In this document: positions 8,379 through 16,569 of the stretch, in pieces | Layout: the number at the start of each line of letters is the position of its first letter | How positions within the stretch are numbered: position 1 is the stretch's first letter | Assembly: GCA_902762795.1 (NCBI GenBank) | Contig: CACWPM010000013.1 | Coordinates: 1-58,435, forward strand | DNA from: Fibrobacter succinogenes | Lineage (GTDB): Bacteria > Fibrobacterota > Fibrobacteria > Fibrobacterales > Fibrobacteraceae | Length of the DNA: 58,435 nt | Direction of reading: 5' to 3' | Program-made: the position numbers and the translations under genes | The notes under the pieces: generated by a model | What the model was told of the DNA's origin: nothing | Database searches by the model: none | The model's input: the letters and a program-made list of their open reading frames with translations, nothing else

Positions 8379-9701
8379 CTATACGAGAGTGCCGCGGAGC
8401 GTCCAGCCACGGATGTCGTCAATTTTCACCTGCACGTAATCGCCAGGCTTGATAATGCGTCCTTCTTCGGGCTTGAAGATGACCTTCTTGAAATTGTCCG
8501 TTTTGCCGACGAGTTCCGTCTTGTCGCGGGTGGAGCCGTGTTCGACGAGGATTTCTTCGGTGCGGCCGATCATCATTTGGTTGCGCTTGAGCGTAATGGC
8601 GTTCTGGAGTTCCACGAGGCGCGTGTGGCGCGCGGACTTTTCTTCGGGCGTGAGAATTTCTGGTTTGTTGAACGATTCCGTTCCCTTGCGCGGGCTGTAG
8701 ATGAACATGTAGGCGGTGTCGAATTGGCAAGCTTCAAATGCTTTGATAGTCTGTTCGAAATCTTCATCGGTTTCGCCCACGAATCCGCAGATGACGTCTG
8801 TCGAAATCGCATAGTACGGGTCGTGGCTACGCAACTGCTCGATGACGGTCATGTATTGCTCCATGTTGTGCTGGCGGCGCATCTTCTTGAGAATGGCGTC
8901 GGAGCCACTCTGGAGCGGGATGTGCGCGTAATGGCAAACTTTCGGGTTGTTCAATAGAACGTCGATGAGTTCGTTCGTATAGTGACGCGGGTGCGGGCTT
9001 GTAAAGCGGATGCGCTTGATGCCGCCGATTTCGGAGACCTTCGTCAAAAGCGTGGCGAAGTTTTCTGTGGCGGTCTTGTAGGCGTTTACCGTCTGGCCGA
9101 GCAGCATCACTTCGGTAATGCCCTTGTCGGCGGCTCTGCGGACTTCTGCAAGGATGTCGTCTGCTTCGCGGTATTTCTCGGGACCGCGGAGGTACGGTAC
9201 AATGCAGTAGCTGCAACGCTTGTTGCAACCGCGCTGGATCGCGACGAATGTGCTGAAGTTGTTGCTCAGCTTGGCGTAGTCGCCGAGGTAGTTTTCGTTG
9301 CGATCTTCGTCGATGAACATCTTGTGGTGCGTCTTGTGCAGCGGGCTTTGGGCGTCGCCGAACAGAAGCTCCGGAATTTTGCGATACTGGTCCGGGCCTA
9401 CGATGTAGTTCACGTTCTTGAGGCGCTTGAGCAGTTCCGGGCCGCGGTTCTTGGCCATGCAGCCGCAAACGACGACTTTCACGTTGGGATTCTTTTTGCG
9501 CAAGTATTTGAGCTTGCTGATGTTCACGATGGCGGTTTCCTCGGCTTTTTCGCGTACGCTGCAGGTGTTCACGATGATGATGTCGGCGTCTTCCTGGTTG
9601 TTCGTCTCGACACAGCCGCACATGTCTAGCTGTTGAGCTATCATCGCGGAGTCGTATTCGTTCATCTGGCAGCCGTATGTGGCCAAGTGGTACTTCTTCA
9701 T
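8379..9701 (-). CDS. miaB: tRNA-2-methylthio-N6-dimethylallyladenosine synthase
   Basis: 440-residue methylthiotransferase that adds a methylthio group to i6A37 of tRNAs reading UNN codons. The N-terminal UPF0004 domain has the three auxiliary-cluster cysteines Cys11, Cys47 and Cys81. The radical SAM cluster motif is Cys158-x3-Cys162-x2-Cys165 (RGCNKRCSYC), and a C-terminal TRAM domain covers about 375-440. YGCQMNEYDS and IVNTCSVREKAE are characteristic of MiaB rather than RimO or MtaB. Single gene; the plus-strand side upstream of it begins the accessory island. Confidence 0.96.
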   Translation of the reverse strand: MKKYHLATYGCQMNEYDSAMIAQQLDMCGCVETNNQEDADIIIVNTCSVREKAEETAIVNISKLKYLRKKNPNVKVVVCGCMAKNRGPELLKRLKNVNYIVGPDQYRKIPELLFGDAQSPLHKTHHKMFIDEDRNENYLGDYAKLSNNFSTFVAIQRGCNKRCSYCIVPYLRGPEKYREADDILAEVRRAADKGITEVMLLGQTVNAYKTATENFATLLTKVSEIGGIKRIRFTSPHPRHYTNELIDVLLNNPKVCHYAHIPLQSGSDAILKKMRRQHNMEQYMTVIEQLRSHDPYYAISTDVICGFVGETDEDFEQTIKAFEACQFDTAYMFIYSPRKGTESFNKPEILTPEEKSARHTRLVELQNAITLKRNQMMIGRTEEILVEHGSTRDKTELVGKTDNFKKVIFKPEEGRIIKPGDYVQVKIDDIRGWTLRGTLV

Positions 9702-10221
9702 GCGGCCAAATTTAGTTTTTTAGACGAGAGATGAGTGACGAGAGACGAGGGATAAATGGCGCAAATGGTGAATGTTGGAGTTCGAAAGTGCTGAAAATGC
9801 GAAAAAATGCTACCAAAGTGCGTAGAAAAGTGAAAATGGTATCAAATTTTATATACAAATTAATTAAAATCTGTGATTTTTGGATGCGCTTGGGGTTTCG
9901 TGTGTTACCAAATTGGCTTTATTTCTTGTTTTGGTAACATTTTTTCGTCTATTTAGTCCCTAGTTGTTGTATATAAACTAAAATTTGTGTTGCCAAAATT
10001 AATTTTTGGACCAGTTTGGTAACACTTTTTGGTAAAAATTGCACTTTCTAGCTCGCTACTGCTTGTTTTTAATGAAAAAATTTTGCATATTGTCATTGTT
10101 TGTTGGGCAAAGGTGACTTGTTCGACACTTTTATTATATGTAGGTCGCGTCCTGGATTCTCTCTGGATGTAAACCTCGGTTGGCTATATCGTTCTTTTTA
10201 TGCTGTCTAATCGAGGGTGTG
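9702..10221. other. 520-base spacer with simple repeat and structured repeat A
   Basis: Next to the miaB start is a short GACGAGAG-type repeat (9722-9750). The main content is copy A of the structured repeat (about 9801-10060). The remaining 160 bases lead to the Shine-Dalgarno of the next gene and presumably contain its promoter; no clear -35/-10 pair stands out. No open frame here is convincing. Confidence 0.6.
9801..10060. repeat. Structured intergenic repeat, copy A
   Basis: First of three related AT-rich segments in the 9.7-15.6 kb island. It contains three hairpin units. Unit 1 is GCTACCAAA (9809-9817) with TGGTATC near 9837-9843. Unit 2 is GTTACCAAA (9904-9912) with TTTGGTAAC (9940-9948). 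Unit 3 is GTTGCCAAA (9989-9997) with TTTGGTAAC (10015-10023). Spacers between units and the 3' tail (ggtaaaaattgcactttcta) match the other copies. In unit 2 the pair T-A replaces the C-G pair of copy C, a compensatory change. Confidence 0.8.
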
Positions 10222-11037
10222 ATGCAATCTTTTGAAAGACTTTCTCCTGATATGCTTTTGCCTCTGTTGCAAACTCGTGCGGAGGAACTTCTCCGTGCTA
10301 TAGAAATGACCAAGAAATCGTTGACTCGTGCGCCGCGGGGGCGTTTAAAACTTGCGAGACGGGGTCGTGACTTTTACGCTTGTCATGTTGTGGAAGATAA
10401 GTGCGAATATATCTCAAAAGGCAATTTGGCGTTGATGTCAAAGCTTGCGCAAAAATATTATGATGAAAAGGAGCTTGGCGTGTTGGAATGCAAACTGAAT
10501 TTAGTTGATGCGTTCATTGAAAAATACAAGGCTATTGATGTGCTTGAGGTTTATGAAAAATTGTGCGAGGAGCGCAAGTCTCTGGTAGTGCCGATTCAGC
10601 TTTCGGATGAAGAATATGCGAGGCGATGGCTTGCCGTATCGTATAAGGGAAAAGGTTTTGAAGCGGGTGCTCCAGATTTGCGGACGGCGAAGGGCGAACG
10701 AGTTCGCTCAAAATCCGAGGTGATTATTGCGGATACGCTTGGGCGATTGGGAATCCCTTATAAATACGAATGCCCATTGAAATTCGCGGATGGTGGCCGG
10801 ACCATTTATCCAGATTTTACTTGCCTTGATTTGCGTACGCGTAAAGAATTTCTATGGGAACATTTGGGAATGATGGATAATCCTGAGTATGCTTCTCTTG
10901 CTGTCAAAAAATTATCATCTTACCTCCAAAGCGGCTATGTCCCTGGGAAAAATCTCATCATCTCAATGGAAAGTTCTGAAAAGCCTTTGAGCCAAAACGA
11001 TGTGAAAAAAATTGTAAAAGAAATCTTTTTTCATTGA
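10222..11037 (+). CDS. PD-(D/E)XK nuclease-like protein
   Basis: 271-residue cytosolic protein. I start at ATG 10222, with GAGG just upstream, rather than at 10180. The N-terminal half is helical and charged. The C-terminal half has the layout of an uncharacterised restriction-endonuclease-like group: RSKSEVIIADTLGRLGIPYKYE (conserved Glu), YPDFTC (Asp), then EFLWEHLGMMDNPEYA with Glu-x-x-Trp-Glu, and a late KKLSSYLQSGY. Nuclease activity is inferred from motif order only. The gene sits alone behind repeat A and before a lipoprotein gene. It may be a remnant or cargo of the accessory island; no methylase or toxin partner is visible. Confidence 0.75.
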   Translation: MQSFERLSPDMLLPLLQTRAEELLRAIEMTKKSLTRAPRGRLKLARRGRDFYACHVVEDKCEYISKGNLALMSKLAQKYYDEKELGVLECKLNLVDAFIEKYKAIDVLEVYEKLCEERKSLVVPIQLSDEEYARRWLAVSYKGKGFEAGAPDLRTAKGERVRSKSEVIIADTLGRLGIPYKYECPLKFADGGRTIYPDFTCLDLRTRKEFLWEHLGMMDNPEYASLAVKKLSSYLQSGYVPGKNLIISMESSEKPLSQNDVKKIVKEIFFH

Positions 11038-11068
11038 TTGATTGTTCTGAATTTTGTTATTTATGGCC

Positions 11069-11827
11069 ATGGCAAATTTCTTTAGCAAATATTTTAGCGA
11101 ATTGGCGTTGATGGCTACAGCGGTGCTGTGGGCTGGTTGTGGTAACGTCGATAAAGATTCGAAAAATGAAAAGTCGGTGAGTAATGGCCCTGTTGAATCA
11201 TCTGATTTTGCTGCGATACAGGATGTAACGGAAAAAGGCGATTCTATTTCGAATGAAATTCCTAAAGATTCACTTAATACAAACTCCCCAACGGTCGTAT
11301 TAGTGGATTCTGTTAAAAGACTTGATTCCGTTTTGGCAAACTTAATAAACATTCGTACGAACGTTTGTTATTATGGGGTTATTGCAAGGCCTCGTCGTAG
11401 TTTTGAAAAAGATGGTCTACTTGGAGCATTATCGAATGTGCCTAGGCTTAGAGGTTCTGTGAAAGTTCTTTATGAAAAGATTAAATCTGCAAACAAGCGA
11501 ACTCCTAATCAAGATACGTTTTCTAGAGTTGAACGTGTTTTTCGACTAAGGGCTCCCGGTTTAAAGCATATATACTGCAAGTACCTCAAGAAAAATTCAG
11601 ATAATACATTTGAAGGCGTAATTACTTTAAAGTTAACGATTGCTGCGGATGGAACGATAAAAGAATCTTCTATAAAGAAATCGACTACGGGTGTTAAAGA
11701 ATTTGATGAAGAAATAAGAAAAGCAGTAAGTCGATGGACGTTCACTAAGGTTAAATCAGGGACGACTGTTGTTTATGTACCCATTCGTTTTTATGAAGAA
11801 GACAAAACTTCGTCGAAGCCTAAATAA
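11069..11827 (+). CDS. Lipoprotein with TonB-like C-terminal domain (copy 1)
   Basis: 252-residue probable lipoprotein; lipobox LWAGC with Cys24. Start ATG 11069 is chosen by alignment with the paralogue at 14428 (MANFFSKYF versus MAENFSKFL). Residues about 25-80 are a polar Ser/Asp/Lys linker, followed by NVCYYGVIARPRR and a helical part. The C-terminal 80 residues (GVITLKLTIAADGTIKESS, then FDEEIRKAVSRWTF and VVYVPIRFYE) have the AgmX/PglI or TonB C-terminal fold pattern. No TonB transmembrane anchor or Pro-rich spacer is present, so it is not classical TonB. Function unknown. A leader of the same type is found on three further lipoproteins in the island. Confidence 0.8.
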   Translation: MANFFSKYFSELALMATAVLWAGCGNVDKDSKNEKSVSNGPVESSDFAAIQDVTEKGDSISNEIPKDSLNTNSPTVVLVDSVKRLDSVLANLINIRTNVCYYGVIARPRRSFEKDGLLGALSNVPRLRGSVKVLYEKIKSANKRTPNQDTFSRVERVFRLRAPGLKHIYCKYLKKNSDNTFEGVITLKLTIAADGTIKESSIKKSTTGVKEFDEEIRKAVSRWTFTKVKSGTTVVYVPIRFYEEDKTSSKPK

Positions 11828-11850
11828 TTGAAAATTTGTATTTTCTAAAC

Positions 11851-12483
11851 ATGAATAATATTGCAAAATCTCATTTGTTCTTGCTTGCATTTGTTCTCCT
11901 GACAACGTTTTGGTCTGTTATCGGAATCGAAGATACTTACCTCACTTGGATTCTTGAAGCAACGCCTGCGATTGTCGGTCTGTTGGTTCTTGTGTTTACT
12001 TACAAAAAATTCAGGATGCCAACGTTTCTTTACGTTGTTATAGCGCTCCACATGGCGGTGCTTTTGGTGGGGGCGCATTATTCGTATGCGAAGGTTCCGC
12101 TTGGATTCTGGATGCAGGATTGGTTCGGCTTTACGCGCAACAATTACGATAAAATCGGGCATTTGCTGCAGGGCGTTACTCCTGCACTTGTGATGATTGA
12201 ACTTTTGCGCCGCACGACTCCGATCAAGACGGCGGGCTGGATGGGATTCTTGTCGGTGTGCGTGGCCGAGGCGATTTCTGCGCTTTATGAAATTATCGAG
12301 TGGCTGGCGTCGCTTAGCAATCCGACGGATACGGAGGCTTTTCTGGGAACGCAAGGCTACATTTGGGATACGCAGACGGATATGTTCATGTGCCTTATCG
12401 GGGCGACTGTTGCGGTTATCATTCGCCTGTGGGTATTGCGTCCGCAAACCCGAAAAATGCATGATTGTCGTCCGCTTGCTTGA
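11851..12483 (+). CDS. YjdF-like (DUF2238) membrane protein
   Basis: 210-residue integral membrane protein with about six hydrophobic segments. The pattern WDTQTDMFMCLIGATVAVI with YEIIEW and DKIGHLLQGVTPALV matches the DUF2238/YjdF family. I start at ATG 11851 (MNNIAKSHLFLLAF); an upstream TTG at 11836 would add five residues. It follows the lipoprotein gene by 23 bases, so cotranscription is likely. The family's function is not established; the conserved acidic and His residues in membrane segments suggest metal or ion handling, but that is conjecture. Confidence 0.82.
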   Translation: MNNIAKSHLFLLAFVLLTTFWSVIGIEDTYLTWILEATPAIVGLLVLVFTYKKFRMPTFLYVVIALHMAVLLVGAHYSYAKVPLGFWMQDWFGFTRNNYDKIGHLLQGVTPALVMIELLRRTTPIKTAGWMGFLSVCVAEAISALYEIIEWLASLSNPTDTEAFLGTQGYIWDTQTDMFMCLIGATVAVIIRLWVLRPQTRKMHDCRPLA

Positions 12484-12733
12484 TAGAGTGTTTTTAAGGT
12501 CGAAAAATGCAAAAACGTGCTACAAAATTGCCGTAATTTTAAATTTAGTAGCATGGATTTAAAATAAATTAATGTGTTTTAGGGCTAGCGAACAGTTTTT
12601 TGTGCTAGCAAAATTGGTGAATTGCTCATTTTAGTAGCATGTTTTGCCATAAAAACGCCACTTGAACGTTTAAAAATCCCTTCTCGCTTATTTTGCCGTG
12701 TTGTGAAAATCGAGTATTTTTTCTAATTTATGC
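12484..12733. repeat. Structured intergenic repeat, copy B (spacer)
   Basis: The whole 250-base spacer is mostly copy B of the repeat. It has two hairpin units: GCTACAAAAT (12519-12528) with ATTTAGTAGC (12543-12552), and GCTAGCAAAAT (12604-12614) with ATTTTAGTAGC (12628-12638). Outer pairs GCTA/TAGC are kept while inner positions mismatch, so this copy looks decayed or shortened; the third unit is missing. The tail cacttgaacgtttaaaaat matches copy C. The promoter of the phosphatase lipoprotein is presumably at 12660-12730. Confidence 0.75.
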
Positions 12734-14020
12734 ATGTCGGAATTCTTTATCAAATATATTGGCAAAGAGGTGCTTATGACTATCATGGCGTTTTTTACGT
12801 TAGCCTTGGCATTGTTTTTTGCCGCATGCAGCGACGATAACTCCAATTATTTTCCAGTTGTTCCTGAAAAAGTATTTTCATCGGAAATTTTGTCGAGTTC
12901 TTCTATAGCCTCTTCTAGTGATTCAGGTTCATTGAAGACAAATTTTTCTGAGGGAACGCTTTCCATTTCTACAACGGTTGTGGAGGATACTTTTGATCTG
13001 TTTTATTATGGAAGCGTGAATCTTAATTTTACGGCGGATTCGTTCCTAACGAAATTTGATTATGGCGATATCGTTACGGTGATGGTTGCTGGTTTTGATA
13101 CGGTAGATGTTCCTGTGGTGGCTAGTTATAACGAAGTCACTGCGGGGGAGTTTCTTTTGTATGTTGGTCGTGGTTCACGTTTAGTGTCACTTGAGGTCGT
13201 TAATGGAATGGCTGCGGAGGCCATTGGCTTTGAACGCGATGTGAAATTTCCGATAGAAGTTATCATACAAATGAAGAAAAAAGGCGGTTACGCCGAATAT
13301 TTGGAAATGTATAAATCCATGACAATGTCCTATTATGTAGATGTGTATCCGAATCTTACGATAGAGGAATTTGCGAATTTTAGAATGGTTCAGACAACAG
13401 GAATAGGCGAGGGTGTGCTCTATCGTTCATCGAGTCCAGTCAATCCATCGTTGGACCGCAATTTATACGCAGATTCTTTGTCTTGGGTGGCTGGAATTGA
13501 GACTTTTGTGAATCTTGCCGAAAGCATGGAATATGCTACGACTTATAGAAATTTTGCGATGTCTTATTATGCGACGCGGAATGTGGTATACCTTAATCTT
13601 CCGGCAACTTTTGTGAATAAAATATTTAAAGATGGACTTGTCCAGGGATTCCGCTATATAATAGAACATGATGGACCGTATTTGGTGCATTGTACTTATG
13701 GCATGGACCGGACTGGGTTTACGATTGCCGTACTCGAAGCGTTGATGGGGGCCACCGCCGATGAAATCAAGACTGATTACGCCAAAAGTTACACGAATTA
13801 CTTCAGCGTGTACGATGGCGTTCAGGTTGCGTTGACTCCGAAACAGGTGGATCTGGTAAAAGAAATAATTGCCAAGAATTTGCGGAACTCGTATCATACT
13901 GTTGGTATCGATATTTCGGATTTCGAGAATGTCGATTTGGCTCTTGCAACGGAAAAGTATTTGCTTGCGCTCGGCATGGAAAAAGGCGAAATTGAGGCGC
14001 TGAAGGCGCGGCTGAAGTAA
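12734..14020 (+). CDS. Secreted tyrosine phosphatase-family lipoprotein
   Basis: 428 residues. A long hydrophobic leader ends in lipobox FFAAC (Cys32), then a Ser-rich linker (about 40-60), a beta-rich domain (about 65-190), and a C-terminal Y_phosphatase3-type domain. The phosphatase signature HCTYGMDRTG gives catalytic Cys320 and Arg326 (C-x5-R). Upstream are the family's VLYRSSSPVN and a helical cap. The enzyme should act in the periplasm or on the surface, on phosphotyrosine, phosphoserine or phosphoinositide-like substrates; the substrate is not deducible. The leader (MSEFFIKYIGKEVLMT) matches those of the unrelated lipoproteins nearby. Confidence 0.85.
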   Translation: MSEFFIKYIGKEVLMTIMAFFTLALALFFAACSDDNSNYFPVVPEKVFSSEILSSSSIASSSDSGSLKTNFSEGTLSISTTVVEDTFDLFYYGSVNLNFTADSFLTKFDYGDIVTVMVAGFDTVDVPVVASYNEVTAGEFLLYVGRGSRLVSLEVVNGMAAEAIGFERDVKFPIEVIIQMKKKGGYAEYLEMYKSMTMSYYVDVYPNLTIEEFANFRMVQTTGIGEGVLYRSSSPVNPSLDRNLYADSLSWVAGIETFVNLAESMEYATTYRNFAMSYYATRNVVYLNLPATFVNKIFKDGLVQGFRYIIEHDGPYLVHCTYGMDRTGFTIAVLEALMGATADEIKTDYAKSYTNYFSVYDGVQVALTPKQVDLVKEIIAKNLRNSYHTVGIDISDFENVDLALATEKYLLALGMEKGEIEALKARLK

Positions 14021-14427
14021 TAAATGATCTGGCATATCTAACTGCGTAAAAAGCTCTTGAAACGGAACGGTTTGAATGCAAAAATTGCTCGATTGATTGT
14101 TCGCAAACACGAAAAATGTGAAAAAATGCTACCAAATTGTGGAAAAATTTAAATTTTGGTATCATAAAATTCGAATAAATTAACTATTTTTGGGGCTGTT
14201 TGTCTTTGGCGAGCAGATTTTGTGCTACCAAACTGCCGAAATTATCCATTTTGGTAGCATAATCGCGCTATTTTGCTCTCCAATATTTTATATAAATTAA
14301 AATTTGTGCTGCCAAAATCCAATTTTTTTTACTTTTGGTAGCATATTTGGGCAAAAATTGCCTCTTAAACGTGTAAAATGTCTTTCCACGCTGATTTTTC
14401 TGATTTGAATTTTGTTATTTATAAAGC
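14021..14427. other. 407-base spacer with structured repeat C
   Basis: No gene. It contains copy C of the structured repeat (about 14110-14395) and, just before the next start codon, the segment gaattttgttatttat, which is also found before the lipoprotein gene at 11069. That shared segment points to duplication of promoter or leader together with the gene. Confidence 0.6.
14110..14395. repeat. Structured intergenic repeat, copy C
   Basis: Most complete copy. Unit 1: GCTACCAAAT (14128-14137) with ATTTTGGTATC (14153-14163). Unit 2: GCTACCAAA (14224-14232) with TTTGGTAGC (14250-14258), a perfect 9-bp stem. Unit 3: GCTGCCAAAA (14308-14317) with TTTTGGTAGC (14333-14342), where one position becomes a G-U type pair. 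Conserved AT-rich spacers (aaattaac, then tttggggctg) separate the units as in copies A and B. Confidence 0.82.
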
Positions 14428-15249
14428 ATGGCAGAAAACTTCAGCAAATTTCTTGGCAAAGTGGCTCTCATGACCGCAGCAGCGCTGTGGGCTGGTTGTA
14501 ACGATTCCGATAAAAATGCAGATGTTTCCCAATCGCAAATTTTGGAAAAAGCCGCGGCATCGGCGAAGAGTTCGTCTTCAGAGGATACTTTGACTTCCGA
14601 AATCGAGGCTGCGGAATCGTCAGCCTCGGATAGCGTCGCAGTGACAGGACTCGCCAAAGACTCTTTGTTGAAAAAGGTAGCTCGCGTTACTAAGATAAAA
14701 TCTGAAATCGGTATGATTCGGGCGTTGTATGGTGTTATCGAAGAAGATATGGGGAGAGCGGTTGCTCTTTATGGAGTTCGACCTCCGCGTGAGATTGTTT
14801 CCCCTGATGGCCCTCGCGAAATTCACCAGCCTCGCTCTGTTCCTCGTTGCCTTGTTAAGGAATTGACGGATGTGGATGTTGTCGCAGGGAAGGATAACGA
14901 CATCGATGTTGAATATTTTCTGAAAGTATTCCGTCAGCGTTCACCGGGCATACGCCATATCTGCAATAAGAATCTTTATAAAAATGTAAAGTACCGCTCT
15001 AAACGTACTAAAGAATTTGAAGCAGAGATTATTTTTGAAATGAAGATTTCTCCGAGGGGAGACGTTGAAATAGTCGAGATAAAATCAACGAATAATCTGT
15101 TTAGCGAAGAAATCAGAAAATCAATAACTCGCTGGTCGTTCCCGAAAACGCAAAGAGGCGGCTCGTTTACATTCCCTGTTGATTTGTACGAAGTCATCCC
15201 TTCGGCTGCATCAAGTTCTTCTGAACAGCCTTTGTCGCCGACAGAATAA
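14428..15249 (+). CDS. Lipoprotein with TonB-like C-terminal domain (copy 2)
   Basis: 273-residue paralogue of the gene at 11069. Lipobox LWAGC with Cys24; Ser/Ala/Glu-rich linker (about 30-75); a middle part with ALYGVIEEDMGRAVALYGVRPPRE; then FLKVFRQRSPGIRHICNKNLYKN, which matches VFRLRAPGLKHIYCKYLKKN of copy 1. The C-terminal domain (EIIFEMKISPRGDVEIVEIKS, then SEEIRKSITRWSFPK) again looks like an AgmX/PglI or TonB C-terminal domain, ending in a Ser-rich tail. Function unknown. It follows repeat C and is 18 bases before the short paralogue at 15268. Confidence 0.82.
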   Translation: MAENFSKFLGKVALMTAAALWAGCNDSDKNADVSQSQILEKAAASAKSSSSEDTLTSEIEAAESSASDSVAVTGLAKDSLLKKVARVTKIKSEIGMIRALYGVIEEDMGRAVALYGVRPPREIVSPDGPREIHQPRSVPRCLVKELTDVDVVAGKDNDIDVEYFLKVFRQRSPGIRHICNKNLYKNVKYRSKRTKEFEAEIIFEMKISPRGDVEIVEIKSTNNLFSEEIRKSITRWSFPKTQRGGSFTFPVDLYEVIPSAASSSSEQPLSPTE

Positions 15250-15267
15250 TTTTGTATAATACAGAGT

Positions 15268-15582
15268 ATGTCTGGGTTCTTTAGAAAAAAAATTCATAAA
15301 ATTACGTTGTTGCTCACAGCTGTATTTTGGGCTAATTGCGGTGCTGCTGAAAAAACGCAGAATACGACCGATGTTTTGAATGATTCTAGCAAGTTAGAAA
15401 CGTCTGATTCCACAAAAAAAGAAAAAATTTTAGATATCTCGGATTGGCTTGATAATAGCCAAGTATGCTATTATGGTGTTAATGCGGATAATTATGAATC
15501 AGGGGATCCGTGGGATGGCTTTGAATATGCGGCTCGAGAATTAACCAAAATTTTAGATGATAAACAAAAATTGAAAAGGTAA
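15268..15582 (+). CDS. Short lipoprotein, truncated paralogue
   Basis: 104 residues: the shared leader (MSGFFRKKIHKITLLLTAVFW), a lipobox-like WANC with Cys24, a polar linker and VCYYGVNADNYESGD, which aligns with NVCYYGVIARPRR of the lipoprotein at 11069. The TonB-like C-terminal domain is absent and the frame ends KLKR just before a convergent gene. I read it as a 3'-truncated member of the family, possibly a pseudogene; an independently functional short lipoprotein cannot be excluded. Asn before the lipidation Cys is unusual. Confidence 0.6.
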   Translation: MSGFFRKKIHKITLLLTAVFWANCGAAEKTQNTTDVLNDSSKLETSDSTKKEKILDISDWLDNSQVCYYGVNADNYESGDPWDGFEYAARELTKILDDKQKLKR

Positions 15583-15591
15583 TGGAATTAT

Positions 15592-16443
15592 CTAATCGAT
15601 AAATTCAGCGAAGTCCTTGATATGGCCTGCTGTGTAGCGTGGTTCTAGCGGGAGCAAGTTTTCTGCTTTGCCGAATCCTTTGAAGAGCGTGATGCAATCG
15701 ATGCCCGCGTTCTTTGCTGCTAGAACATCGGGCGTGTCATCTCCAATCATAATTGCTTTTTCGGAGGCGATTCCTGTCTGGCGGAGAATCTCGAAAATCC
15801 CGGCGGGGCTTGGCTTGCGTTCGGGCGTGGTGTCTCCGCAGAGGTATGTGGCGAACGAATTTTCAAGACCGAATTTTTCGAGAATTTTTTGTGCGGGTGC
15901 TACCGGCTTGTTCGTAAGCATCGCCGCGCATTTGGCCCCGGCGCAGTATCCATTACCATTCGCGCAGTTCTCGTCACGATCGGTGCTCTCGGCTCTGTTC
16001 GCATTGCTTTCCGTCGCGCATCTCGATCTAGATGTGTTCGCACTTGTTGCGATTCTTTTCAAAAGTTCCACGACGCCTTTGTACGGTTCCGTATTTTCGG
16101 TGCAATGCTCCCAATAAAATTCAGAATAAACTTTATGAATTTCTTTAATTTTGTTTTCGCTGTAGCCTTCGCGTTCAAGCACGGCGGCGACTTCGTCAAA
16201 ATTGCGGACTTTCTTTACGTCAATGAAATTTGCGGCGACGGCACGGCGGATCAAGTTCATCGAACCATTCCCGATGAATGTTCGCACATCGTCGTTGCTA
16301 TGCGTCTTCAGCCCGAATTGTTTCATTGCGTAATTCACTGCGGGCGCTAAATCACCTAACGTGTTGAATAGCGTTCCATCCAAGTCAAAAATGAACAGTT
16401 CTTTTTGCGCGAGAAGAGCCTTGATTTCGTCGTATGAAGTCAT
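15592..16443 (-). CDS. HAD-family phosphatase, phosphoglycolate phosphatase-like
   Basis: 283-residue HAD hydrolase with motif I FDLDGTLF (nucleophile Asp20, acid/base Asp22), the Gph-like FIGNGSMNLIRRA, motif II TNKP (Thr177), motif III Lys in ERKPSP, and motif IV IGDDTPD. Phosphoglycolate phosphatase is the nearest well-known type, but the substrate is uncertain. I start at ATG 16443. Compared with the usual 220-230 residues, it carries about 40 extra residues (roughly 132-171) just before motif II, rich in Ser, Asn, Arg, Thr and Cys. It is convergent with the truncated lipoprotein gene, ten bases away. Confidence 0.88.
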   Translation of the reverse strand: MTSYDEIKALLAQKELFIFDLDGTLFNTLGDLAPAVNYAMKQFGLKTHSNDDVRTFIGNGSMNLIRRAVAANFIDVKKVRNFDEVAAVLEREGYSENKIKEIHKVYSEFYWEHCTENTEPYKGVVELLKRIATSANTSRSRCATESNANRAESTDRDENCANGNGYCAGAKCAAMLTNKPVAPAQKILEKFGLENSFATYLCGDTTPERKPSPAGIFEILRQTGIASEKAIMIGDDTPDVLAAKNAGIDCITLFKGFGKAENLLPLEPRYTAGHIKDFAEFID

Positions 16444-16569
16444 GGCGCCAAAGTTAGAAAATGTTGGGTAGTTAGTCGATTGTCTTTGGTCGTTGCAAAT
16501 GTGCGATGGGAATGGAGCTATGAGGGCGTGCGTAGCATTGGTTGTTTTAAATTTTGTATATTGACCCAT

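Noticed and set aside
9801-14395. Structured repeats as insertion sequences
   Set aside because: No transposase and no terminal inverted repeats or target duplications; the pairing is internal and serial.
15268-15582. Frameshift joining the truncated lipoprotein to downstream sequence
   Set aside because: Only ten bases separate it from the convergent HAD gene and no TonB-like remnant is seen in any frame.
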